The notes below the pieces were generated by a model. The model saw only the letters and a list, made by a program, of their open reading frames with translations, was not told the DNA's origin and searched no databases. The position numbers and the translations under genes are program-made. From positions 1 through 5,572 of the forward strand of contig JAQCNG010000261.1 in assembly GCA_028275145.1 (NCBI GenBank): DNA of 5,572 bases. The letters are read 5' to 3'. The stretch comes from Halovenus sp. Its GTDB lineage: Archaea; Halobacteriota; Halobacteria; Halobacteriales; Haloarculaceae. Positions 1-4,066 of this stretch are shown piece after piece (positions within the stretch are counted from its first letter, which is position 1; each line of letters opens with the position of its first letter).

Positions 1-438
1 CTGCCGGAACAACAGCGACTCGACACCGGCGGCCGACTCCTGCTCAACGTCGCGGACCCCCGGCCGAACCAGATTGCGGTGCTGTCGGACGCCGCCCCCG
101 AGTACGCGCCCGAGGGGAGCCACCTGTTGAGCGCCACGTTTCTGGGCGAACAGCCACAGGGCGACGAGGCCCTCGGAGAAGAGGCGCGCGAGACACTCGC
201 CGCGTGGTATCCCGAGAACAGTTTCGCACGGCTCGAACTACTCCGAACCGACCGCATCGACTTTGCACAGTTCCCGCAACCGCCGGGCTTTCGCGCGGAC
301 CTGCCGGCCGTCGACGAGCCCGCCGGACAGGTGTACCTCGCCGGCGACTACACAGAGTGGTCATCGATACAGGGTGCGATGGAGAGCGGGCGCCGCGTCG
401 CACAGACGGTCAAGCAGACGCTGGGGGCGCCCGTCTAA
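1..438 (+). CDS. FAD-dependent oxidoreductase (amine oxidase / desaturase-like), C-terminal part
   Basis: Frame 1 is open from the window's first base to a TAA stop at 436-438, so this is the last 145 codons of a longer gene whose start lies upstream. The diagnostic segment is near the end: VYLAGDYTEWSSIQGAMESG (about residues 109-128 of the visible part), followed by RRVAQTVKQ. An LAGD-x(4,6)-S-x-x-GAxxSG-xxAA-type motif is the C-terminal FAD-binding signature of flavin amine oxidases, phytoene desaturases and related NAD(P)/FAD oxidoreductases. Its Asp contacts the FAD ribityl/pyrophosphate and the following helix caps the cofactor. The preceding residues fit the substrate-domain return strand, with a Y-P-E and 'pqPPGFRADLP' stretch typical of haloarchaeal desaturase-like enzymes. 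The N-terminal Rossmann GxGxxG is outside the window, so the substrate (carotenoid, polyamine or other) cannot be told. The stop overlaps the stop of the convergent HD-domain gene by 4 bp. Confidence 0.85.
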   Translation: MPEQQRLDTGGRLLLNVADPRPNQIAVLSDAAPEYAPEGSHLLSATFLGEQPQGDEALGEEARETLAAWYPENSFARLELLRTDRIDFAQFPQPPGFRADLPAVDEPAGQVYLAGDYTEWSSIQGAMESGRRVAQTVKQTLGAPV

Positions 439-1280
439 AACTCGAGTCGCTCGACGATATCCTCGCCGTGGTCGTTGACGTTCGCCGCGACAACGCGCAG
501 ATGAGGCTCCAGGCCGGAGTCGTCGACTTTCGAGCCGAGCAGGTCGTCGACCTGGTAGACACCGGCCGAACTGGTCATCGCGATCTCGACGAGAACGGGC
601 TTTTGCTCGCCCTCGAGGAGTCTGACCCGCTCGATAGACTGACTGGAGACGGTGTTGATGCCCCGGCCACCCTGCTCGTACGGGACCCGCGAGCGGCCAC
701 GCTCCATGTCGAGTCCGTCCGCGACGCGGACCACGCCAGCCTCGAGTGTCAGCGGACGCTCCTCGGTCTGGTGACAGAGAATCGCGTGGAGCACCTCGCC
801 TTTCATCCGGACGACGTCTGCGGTGTCGTAGAACTCGGGAAGCAGTCGGTCCAGCAGGTCGGCGGCCAGCGGTATCGAGTAGTAGGGGTGTGATTCCCGG
901 TGGACAACGTGGCCGATATCGTGAAGAACGGCAGCGAGCGCGATGATAACGGGTTCGTCGGCCTCGTCGAGCCCCTGCTGGCGCGCGCCGTTGAACTCGA
1001 CGTCACCACGCTTGAGCAACTCGTAGAGACACAGCGCGCTGTGACGGACAATCTCGACGTGTTTCGTCCCGTGGTCGTTGTACTGCATCCGGTCGACCGG
1101 GTTCACGTTCTGTGCGTCGAGGTACGTGGTTATCTCCTCGTCGCTGTCGACCACCTCGAGTATCTCGTTGACCCGCTCGTCGGGAAACGCGTGCTCGCGG
1201 TCCGGGTCGTATGTACGGAGTTCCTCGCGGTCTGCGGTCCCCACGGTCTGTTCGAGGTGGTCCTCTGAAGCGTCTGTCAT
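435..1280 (-). CDS. HD-domain metal-dependent phosphohydrolase
   Basis: A 281-residue soluble, acidic protein with a complete HD-superfamily metal site: H70 and H74 in NDHGTKHV, the H120-D121 pair in LHDIGH, H124, H165 and H170 in LHAILCH, and D188 in RVADGLD. This H...HD...H...D arrangement coordinates one or two divalent metals and hydrolyses phosphate esters in HD phosphohydrolases. The substrate (nucleotide, cyclic nucleotide or phospholipid) cannot be read from the sequence. The first 60 residues and the last 70 lie outside the HD core, and the C-terminal part has no motif I recognise. Start choice: an in-frame GTG at 1286 would add two residues and has GGAG at 1297-1300 upstream. I prefer the ATG at 1280 because a TTTTCA element at 1304-1309 lies about 26 bp upstream, which fits leaderless transcription. 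The gene follows the peroxiredoxin with a 67-bp gap, so co-transcription is possible. The family is confident; the function is not. Confidence 0.88.
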   Translation of the reverse strand: MTDASEDHLEQTVGTADREELRTYDPDREHAFPDERVNEILEVVDSDEEITTYLDAQNVNPVDRMQYNDHGTKHVEIVRHSALCLYELLKRGDVEFNGARQQGLDEADEPVIIALAAVLHDIGHVVHRESHPYYSIPLAADLLDRLLPEFYDTADVVRMKGEVLHAILCHQTEERPLTLEAGVVRVADGLDMERGRSRVPYEQGGRGINTVSSQSIERVRLLEGEQKPVLVEIAMTSSAGVYQVDDLLGSKVDDSGLEPHLRVVAANVNDHGEDIVERLEF

Positions 1281-1303
1281 TGTCACTGGTACAACTCTCC
1301 GGG

Positions 1304-1310
1304 TGAAAAC
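1304..1310 (-). promoter_or_regulatory. Possible TATA-like element for the HD-domain gene
   Basis: On the minus strand the bases read GTTTTCA, a small T-rich patch in GC-rich surroundings, centred about 26 bp upstream of the ATG at 1280. That spacing fits an archaeal TATA box driving a leaderless transcript. The match to TTTAWA is poor and no clear BRE precedes it. It also sits in a small inverted repeat (GGGT-GAAA-ACCC on the plus strand, 1301-1312), so it might instead belong to the 3' end of the peroxiredoxin transcript. Confidence 0.3.
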
Positions 1311-1346
1311 CCCTGCTGTCGAGAGACGTGTCGCGGTGGCGACCGC

Positions 1347-1823
1347 TCAGGCCGCGTCGATTGCCTGTATCACCTCGTCGTAGTCGGGTTCGGCACCGGG
1401 GTCGTCGGAAACCCAGGCGTAGGTGACCGTCCTGTCGCCGTCGACGACAAAGACTGCACGCTTTGCGAGGCGGTCGATGCCGACCGCCTCGAAGGCCATC
1501 GACACGTCGTATGCCTCGACGACATCCCGGTTCACGTCGCTTATCAGGTCGAAAGAGAGCGAGAGTGTGTCCCGAAACTCGTTGAGCGCGAACGGGGAGT
1601 CGATGCTGACACCGTACAGCGTGCCGCCGGCGTCGGCCACGTCCTCGAGTCGCTGCTCGAAGGTCTGCATCTCGTGGCTGCAGACGCTGGTGAACGCCCC
1701 CGGAAAGAAAGCGAGCACCACCGGCGCGTCGGCGTCGACCGCCTCGGGCAGCGAGAACGACTCGATATCGCCGTTTGCGAGCGGTGCTGTAAACGCCGGG
1801 GCCTCGTCGCCGTCCGAAATCAT
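1347..1823 (-). CDS. Peroxiredoxin, AhpC/TSA (Bcp-like) family, single cysteine
   Basis: A 158-residue cytoplasmic thioredoxin-fold protein that reduces hydrogen peroxide or organic hydroperoxides through a peroxidatic cysteine. The active site is plain: FFPGAFTSVCSHEM, with P41, T45 and C48 forming the PxxxTxxC motif. R122 in KRAVFVVDGD is the conserved arginine that activates the thiolate. The family N-terminus (GDEAPAFTAPLANG) and the GVSIDSPFALNEFRDT segment also match. C48 is the only cysteine in the protein, so it has no resolving cysteine and must work as a 1-Cys enzyme with an external thiol or protein reductant. Length is normal for the Bcp/AhpE-like group. The ATG at 1823 has no Shine-Dalgarno, and a weak TATA-like element about 24 bp upstream suggests a leaderless mRNA. 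It is transcribed away from tatA. The HD-domain gene lies 67 bp downstream on the same strand and may share its transcript. Confidence 0.93.
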   Translation of the reverse strand: MISDGDEAPAFTAPLANGDIESFSLPEAVDADAPVVLAFFPGAFTSVCSHEMQTFEQRLEDVADAGGTLYGVSIDSPFALNEFRDTLSLSFDLISDVNRDVVEAYDVSMAFEAVGIDRLAKRAVFVVDGDRTVTYAWVSDDPGAEPDYDEVIQAIDAA

Positions 1824-1842
1824 ATTCTACGTAGGACTGGCG

Positions 1843-1860
1843 CTGTAATGGTAGTTTTGC
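1843..1860 (-). promoter_or_regulatory. Probable promoter of the peroxiredoxin gene
   Basis: On the minus strand the sequence reads GCAAAACTACCATTACAG. An A-rich BRE-like segment (GCAAAA) is followed by a weak TATA-like CATTACAG centred about 24 bp from the ATG at 1823. With no ribosome-binding site in the 20 bases before the ATG, this fits a leaderless transcript. The TATA match is poor, so this is a position-based inference. Confidence 0.4.
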
Positions 1861-1886
1861 CACCTGCCGACCCAGAGCACGGGGCA

Positions 1887-1904
1887 GAGACTGGAGCGAG
1901 TCTC
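1887..1904. repeat. Inverted repeat between the divergent peroxiredoxin and tatA genes
   Basis: A perfect 6-bp inverted repeat, GAGACT at 1887-1892 and AGTCTC at 1899-1904, separated by six bases. It lies 64 bp upstream of the peroxiredoxin ATG and about 70 bp upstream of the tatA TATA box. The size and spacing would suit a dimeric winged-helix regulator, but a repeat this short can occur by chance. A direct repeat GGTCAG (1917-1922 and 1927-1932) lies nearby. Confidence 0.35.
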
Positions 1905-1968
1905 CCGGGTGACGGCGGTCAGTACCGGTCAGCGGGTCGGGAAACGGCGCACAACAGGTCGTCCAGAG

Positions 1969-1983
1969 CAAAAAGACTATAAT
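1969..1983 (+). promoter_or_regulatory. Promoter of tatA (BRE + TATA box)
   Basis: The bases read GCAAAAAGACTATAAT: an A-rich BRE-like stretch followed by the TATA-like CTATAAT at 1977-1983. The predicted transcription start, 25-27 bp downstream of the TATA centre, falls near 2005-2007, only 3-5 nt before the ATG at 2010, so the mRNA should be essentially leaderless. This AT-rich island stands out from the GC-rich surroundings. Confidence 0.7.
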
Positions 1984-2009
1984 CCGGAGTAGGCAACATA
2001 TGGAATAGA

Positions 2010-2342
2010 ATGGCGAGCACACTCGTACCCCTGTTTCCGGGCGTTCCAGGGGGAATGGAAATGGTGGTCATCCTGCTGATAGCAGTCCTACTGTTCGGCG
2101 CAAACAAAATCCCGAAACTCGCGCGCTCGACCGGAGAGGCGATGGGCGAGTTCCAGAAGGGCCGCCAGCAGGTCGAGGAGGAGCTTGAACAGATGGAAGA
2201 CGCGATGAACCCGGATTCCGACCTCGACGTGGAGGGTGAAGACGAGGAGTTCACGCTCGACGAGGGTAACACGGGGGAGACGGAGACGGCCACCGACATG
2301 GCCGACGAGGAGTACGGCTTCGACACCGAGGACAGCAGTTGA
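2010..2342 (+). CDS. tatA: Sec-independent (twin-arginine) protein translocase subunit TatA
   Basis: A 110-residue membrane protein of the TatA/TatB/TatE family, the pore-forming or membrane-weakening component that exports folded proteins with twin-arginine signals. Haloarchaea route much of their secretome this way. Architecture: a short N-terminus with P10-G11 and E17 before the membrane; one transmembrane helix at about 18-29 (MVVILLIAVLLF); the invariant F29-G30 hinge; then an amphipathic helix at 32-52 with the family pattern FGANKIPKLARSTGEAMGEF. Residues 55-110 form a very acidic, probably disordered cytosolic tail, much richer in Asp/Glu than bacterial TatA and typical of a halophile. 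The ATG at 2010 is supported by a TATA box ending 26 bp upstream. The next in-frame ATG (residue 16) would remove the conserved N-terminal segment. No tatC is nearby. The transcript probably ends at the hairpin/T-tract at 2375-2395. TatA rather than TatB is inferred from the FG hinge and short helix. Confidence 0.95.
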   Translation: MASTLVPLFPGVPGGMEMVVILLIAVLLFGANKIPKLARSTGEAMGEFQKGRQQVEEELEQMEDAMNPDSDLDVEGEDEEFTLDEGNTGETETATDMADEEYGFDTEDSS

Positions 2343-2374
2343 GCAAACGGCGCTGGTGACGGCCGACCCGTCCG

Positions 2375-2395
2375 ACAGGGGTCCCCCTGTTTTTT
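2375..2395 (+). terminator. Intrinsic-terminator-like hairpin and T-tract after tatA
   Basis: A perfect inverted repeat ACAGGGG-TC-CCCCTGT (2375-2390) is followed at once by a T-run (2390-2395), 33 bp after the tatA stop. In archaea the oligo-T tract is the main termination signal and a hairpin is not required. The T-run exists only for plus-strand transcription, so this should end tatA rather than the convergent ndk transcript. The rest of the 163-bp gap up to the ndk stop (2506) holds a GTGACGTCAC palindrome at 2440-2449 and no gene. Confidence 0.75.
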
Positions 2396-2505
2396 GCTCT
2401 ACCCCCCTCTTCCCGAGACAACACCCGTCCCGGGCCGGAGTGACGTCACGAACGACCGTGTGAGTCCCCGTTCCGCGTCGTCGAACCGACAGCGAGGCGG
2501 CCGGG

Positions 2506-2970
2506 TTACTCGTAGAGCCAGGTCTCGTCGACCCGTTCCCAGTCCACGAGTTCCGCCTCGTCGAAGAAAAGAGCGATCTCGCGCTCGTTTGCTCCGGGGT
2601 CCTCGTTGTCGGAGCCGTGGATGACGTTGCGTCCGAGGTCCAGACCGAAGTCGCCACGGATGGTCCCGGGCGCGGACTCGGCCGGGTCAGTCTCGCCCAT
2701 CATCTGACGGACCTGCCGGGTCGCGTCCTGGCCCTCCCAGACCATCGCCATCACCGGGTCCGAGGTGATGAACTCGACGAGTCCGTCGAAAAAGGGCTCG
2801 CCCTCGTGTTCGCCGTAGTGTTCGTGTGCGAGTTCCTCGTCGATCTGTGTGAACCTGGCACCGACGAGTTTCAGCCCACGGTCCTCGAACCGCGAGATGA
2901 CCTCGCCGACCAGTCCACGGTTCACACCGTCGGGTTTGACCATCACGAAGGTCCGCTCGACCCCGCTCAT
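2506..2970 (-). CDS. ndk: Nucleoside diphosphate kinase
   Basis: A 154-residue enzyme that transfers the gamma-phosphate of ATP to other (d)NDPs through a phospho-histidine, balancing nucleotide pools in the cytoplasm. It begins with the family strand [19 protein letters not shown], in which K12 is the conserved Lys that contacts the phosphates. The catalytic site is [19 protein letters not shown], with H118 as the phosphorylated histidine. Residues R88, T94 and R105 also match the conserved nucleotide-contact set by position. The 'DPGANERE' insertion variant is usual in halophilic archaea, as is the acidic surface. Length is normal. The start is the ATG at 2970: it overlaps the rpl24e stop as ATGA and has GAGG-rich sequence just upstream, and the longer open frame above it encodes an arginine-rich stretch that is only the antisense/out-of-frame view of rpl24e. 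It is the last gene of the rpl7ae-rps28e-rpl24e-ndk operon and is probably translationally coupled to rpl24e. Confidence 0.97.
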   Translation of the reverse strand: MSGVERTFVMVKPDGVNRGLVGEVISRFEDRGLKLVGARFTQIDEELAHEHYGEHEGEPFFDGLVEFITSDPVMAMVWEGQDATRQVRQMMGETDPAESAPGTIRGDFGLDLGRNVIHGSDNEDPGANEREIALFFDEAELVDWERVDETWLYE

Positions 2971-3224
2971 ACCTCGGCCTCTGTCTCCGCCTCGGCCTCC
3001 TCGTCGGCCTCGGACTCCGATGTGGTCTGCTCGTCGGTTTCGGTGTCTGTGGTCTGCTCGTCGTCGTGAATCCACTCGAGATCACGGGACTCGCGGCCGA
3101 GAAAGTAGTTTTTCTCGGCTTTCGAGTTTTTGAACCAGAGGATGGTGCCGTCGGTCCTGACGAACATCTTCCCGGTTCCAGGTTCGATTTCCTCGCCGGT
3201 GTAGTCGCAGATGTGTCGAGCCAT
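2967..3224 (-). CDS. rpl24e: 50S ribosomal protein L24e (cysteine-depleted form with acidic tail)
   Basis: An 85-residue large-subunit ribosomal protein. Residues 1-52 are the L24e domain: [20 protein letters not shown], then [15 protein letters not shown] and DLEWI, with the conserved IEPGTG and LGRExRxLEW motifs. Zinc-finger L24e proteins carry two Cys-x2-Cys-like pairs. Here only C6 remains: the other positions are T9, K32 and A36, so a standard Cys4 zinc site cannot form. I believe related forms occur in other haloarchaea, but could not check. Residues 53-85 are a low-complexity tail of Asp, Glu, Thr, Ser and Ala, probably disordered; it contains a duplicated DEQTT. The ATG at 3224 shares one base with the rps28e stop (TAATG) and has a GGAGG ribosome-binding site at 3231-3235 inside rps28e. 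Its own stop overlaps the ndk start by 4 bp. This position strongly suggests translational coupling across the operon. Confidence 0.95.
   Translation of the reverse strand: MARHICDYTGEEIEPGTGKMFVRTDGTILWFKNSKAEKNYFLGRESRDLEWIHDDEQTTDTETDEQTTSESEADEEAEAETEAEV
3021..3063 (-). repeat. Short direct repeat in the rpl24e tail
   Basis: The 16-bp sequence TGTGGTCTGCTCGTCG (plus strand) occurs exactly at 3021-3036 and 3048-3063, a 27-bp period. On the coding strand it gives the twice-repeated DEQTT of the acidic L24e tail. This looks like a small in-frame tandem duplication or slippage event that lengthened the tail. Confidence 0.8.
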
Positions 3225-3448
3225 TATCCGCCTCCGATAGTGTCGGCCTCGCGAGCAGTCTCGCGCAACTGGAGCACGTCACCCTCGCGGACCGGGCCGA
3301 GAACGTTCCGCGTGATGATACGACCCTTGTTCGACCCTTCGCGGATGCGGCACTTTACCTGCATGGCCTCGCCGTGCATCCCCGTCCGGCCGACGACCTC
3401 GATGACCTCAGCGGGCGTCGAGCCCTGCTGAGATTCGTCTGCGCTCAT
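3224..3448 (-). CDS. rps28e: 30S ribosomal protein S28e
   Basis: A 74-residue small-subunit ribosomal protein of the archaeal/eukaryotic S28e family, a small S1-like OB-fold located near the mRNA exit region. Recognisable segments are [20 protein letters not shown] (residues 13-32), [20 protein letters not shown] and [16 protein letters not shown], the last being the C-terminal family signature. The first 11 residues are a short acidic/polar extension. The ATG at 3448 has a GAGGTGG ribosome-binding site at 3454-3460 that overlaps the TGA stop of rpl7ae, so a terminating ribosome can restart directly. Its own TAA stop shares a base with the rpl24e ATG. It is the second gene of the rpl7ae-rps28e-rpl24e-ndk operon. 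Confidence 0.96.
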   Translation of the reverse strand: MSADESQQGSTPAEVIEVVGRTGMHGEAMQVKCRIREGSNKGRIITRNVLGPVREGDVLQLRETAREADTIGGG

Positions 3449-3458
3449 CTACACCACC

Positions 3459-3821
3459 TCACCGGAGTTCCTCGACTTTCTCGGCGATATCGTCGATTGT
3501 CTCGCTGGCCTCACCGGCGTCGGTGACAGCCGCCGCAGCACTGCCGACCTCCAGTCCGGCCGCGTGTCCGAGGTCGTCCTGCGTGGCGACGAAAACAAAC
3601 GGGATGTTCCGCTCGTCGGCCAGCTCCGGGAGATGCATCACAATCTCCTCCGGTTGGACGTCCTCGGCGATGAGCACGAGCTGGGCGTTGCCACGCTCGA
3701 CTGCCTTTGTCGCCTCGTTTGTTCCTTTCTTTACCGATCCTGTGTCCCGTGCCACCGAGAGCGCGTCGAGCGCGTCGTCGGCGAGGTCCGCGGGAACGTC
3801 GAAGTTAACGTATACTGGCAT
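3459..3821 (-). CDS. rpl7ae: 50S ribosomal protein L7Ae (kink-turn RNA-binding protein)
   Basis: A 120-residue protein that binds kink-turn RNAs. In archaea it serves in the 50S subunit, in box C/D and H/ACA guide RNPs and in RNase P. The RNA-binding helix is clear: [20 protein letters not shown] (residues 31-50, with G33, N35, E36 and K39 as the family RNA contacts). It is followed by [17 protein letters not shown], the strand [17 protein letters not shown], and the loop-9 specificity segment [13 protein letters not shown] that recognises the flipped bases. Length is normal. An in-frame ATG at 3851 would add ten residues. I reject it because the ATG at 3821 is preceded by an excellent ribosome-binding site, GGAGGTGA at 3829-3836, and gives the family N-terminus (PVYVNFDVP). 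It is the first gene of the operon. Its leader can form a kink-turn-like structure, suggesting self-repression. Confidence 0.97.
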   Translation of the reverse strand: MPVYVNFDVPADLADDALDALSVARDTGSVKKGTNEATKAVERGNAQLVLIAEDVQPEEIVMHLPELADERNIPFVFVATQDDLGHAAGLEVGSAAAAVTDAGEASETIDDIAEKVEELR

Positions 3822-3828
3822 TGTATGT

Positions 3829-3836
3829 TCACCTCC
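3829..3836 (-). promoter_or_regulatory. Strong Shine-Dalgarno of rpl7ae
   Basis: On the minus strand GGAGGTGA is complementary to the archaeal 16S 3' end over eight bases and sits 7 nt before the ATG at 3821. It fixes that start over the upstream in-frame ATG at 3851. Its first two Gs (3836, 3835) can pair with CC at 3908-3909 in the leader hairpin. Confidence 0.85.
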
Positions 3837-3909
3837 CGTGCGCGGGCTCACACTCCCCCGCCGTGGACAAGTCCTGAGATGGCTGGGAGCGTCATCAACC
3901 CCGCACAGG
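3835..3909 (-). promoter_or_regulatory. Structured rpl7ae leader with kink-turn-like internal loop (putative L7Ae autoregulatory element)
   Basis: Read as minus-strand RNA, 3909-3902 (CCUGUGCG) pairs with 3842-3835 (CGCACGGG). GGG 3901-3899 then pairs with CCC 3846-3844, leaving G3843 bulged. An asymmetric internal loop follows, with UUGAUGA at 3898-3892 on one side and UGUGAG at 3852-3847 on the other. Above it CUCCC 3889-3885 pairs with GGGAG 3857-3853, extendable by G3890-U3852 and C3891-G3851. Then GCC 3883-3881 pairs with GGC 3862-3860, and GGA-CUUG-UCC (3874-3865) caps the stem. UGAUGA facing UGA resembles the box C/D kink-turn with tandem G-A pairs. The fit is imperfect: box D reads GUGA rather than CUGA, and an extra G (3847) follows it. 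The lower stem covers the start of the Shine-Dalgarno. L7Ae autoregulation through a leader kink-turn has been reported in Sulfolobus; its occurrence here is inference. Confidence 0.5.
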
Positions 3910-3934
3910 CTGTATCAAAACTGGCCGGTCGGAG

Positions 3935-3949
3935 ATTAAAGCGCTTTCG
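3935..3949 (-). promoter_or_regulatory. Promoter of the rpl7ae-rps28e-rpl24e-ndk operon
   Basis: On the minus strand the sequence reads CGAAAGCGCTTTAAT: a CGAAA BRE-like element followed by TTTAAT at 3935-3940, close to the haloarchaeal TTTAWA consensus. Transcription should start about 26 bp downstream, near 3910-3912, giving a leader of about 90 nt. That is unusually long for a haloarchaeal gene. A second T-rich patch (TTTTGATA, 3913-3920) lies closer but fits less well. Confidence 0.65.
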
Positions 3950-3985
3950 AAGCGTCCACCCCGTGTCACGTCTCACCAAGCAGAG

Positions 3986-4027
3986 CCGCCGGCCGGAACA
4001 CGCCGACAGGGCCCGTCTCTCCGGCGG
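3986..4027. repeat. Inverted repeat in the rpl7ae / unknown-gene intergenic region
   Basis: A perfect 7-bp inverted repeat: CCGCCGG at 3986-3992 and CCGGCGG at 4021-4027, separated by 28 bases. It lies upstream of both divergent transcripts. It could be an operator or the stem of a small RNA, but short GC-only repeats arise easily in this base composition. No tRNA or other RNA gene is recognisable in 3950-4066. Confidence 0.25.
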
Positions 4028-4029
4028 TC

Positions 4030-4043
4030 CGAAACCGAGTAGT
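4030..4043 (+). promoter_or_regulatory. Weak candidate promoter for the 4067-5046 gene pair
   Basis: CGAAACCGAGTAGT places a BRE-like CGAAA before a poor TATA-like segment centred about 27 bp upstream of the ATG at 4067, the right distance for leaderless transcription. A purine-rich GAGAG at 4056-4060 is the only candidate ribosome-binding site. The TATA match is weak. Confidence 0.25.
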
Positions 4044-4066
4044 GAGCCCCGCCCAGAGAGATACTC

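Noticed and set aside
204..893. 229-codon plus-strand open frame spanning the oxidoreductase end and the HD gene
   Set aside because: It overlaps the FAD motif region in another frame and the HD metal site on the other strand, and has no motif of its own.
1003..2022. 339-codon minus-strand open frame covering the HD and peroxiredoxin genes
   Set aside because: Arginine-rich shadow frame typical of GC-rich DNA. Both genes beneath it are confirmed by active-site motifs in another frame.
2617..3069. 150-codon plus-strand open frame opposite ndk and rpl24e
   Set aside because: Its Ser/Val-rich end is just the complement of the acidic L24e tail. The minus-strand genes are certain.
2971..3075. 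N-terminal extension of ndk
   Set aside because: The added residues are arginine/glycine-rich and out of frame with rpl24e. The normal family N-terminus begins at the ATG at 2970, with an overlap typical of the operon.
3822..3851. Ten-residue extension of rpl7ae from the ATG at 3851
   Set aside because: It would translate through the strong Shine-Dalgarno for the ATG at 3821, and the family N-terminus starts at that ATG.
3910..4066. Possible tRNA or small RNA gene in the intergenic region
   Set aside because: No cloverleaf, T-loop consensus or CCA-adjacent acceptor stem can be built; only a short GC inverted repeat is present.
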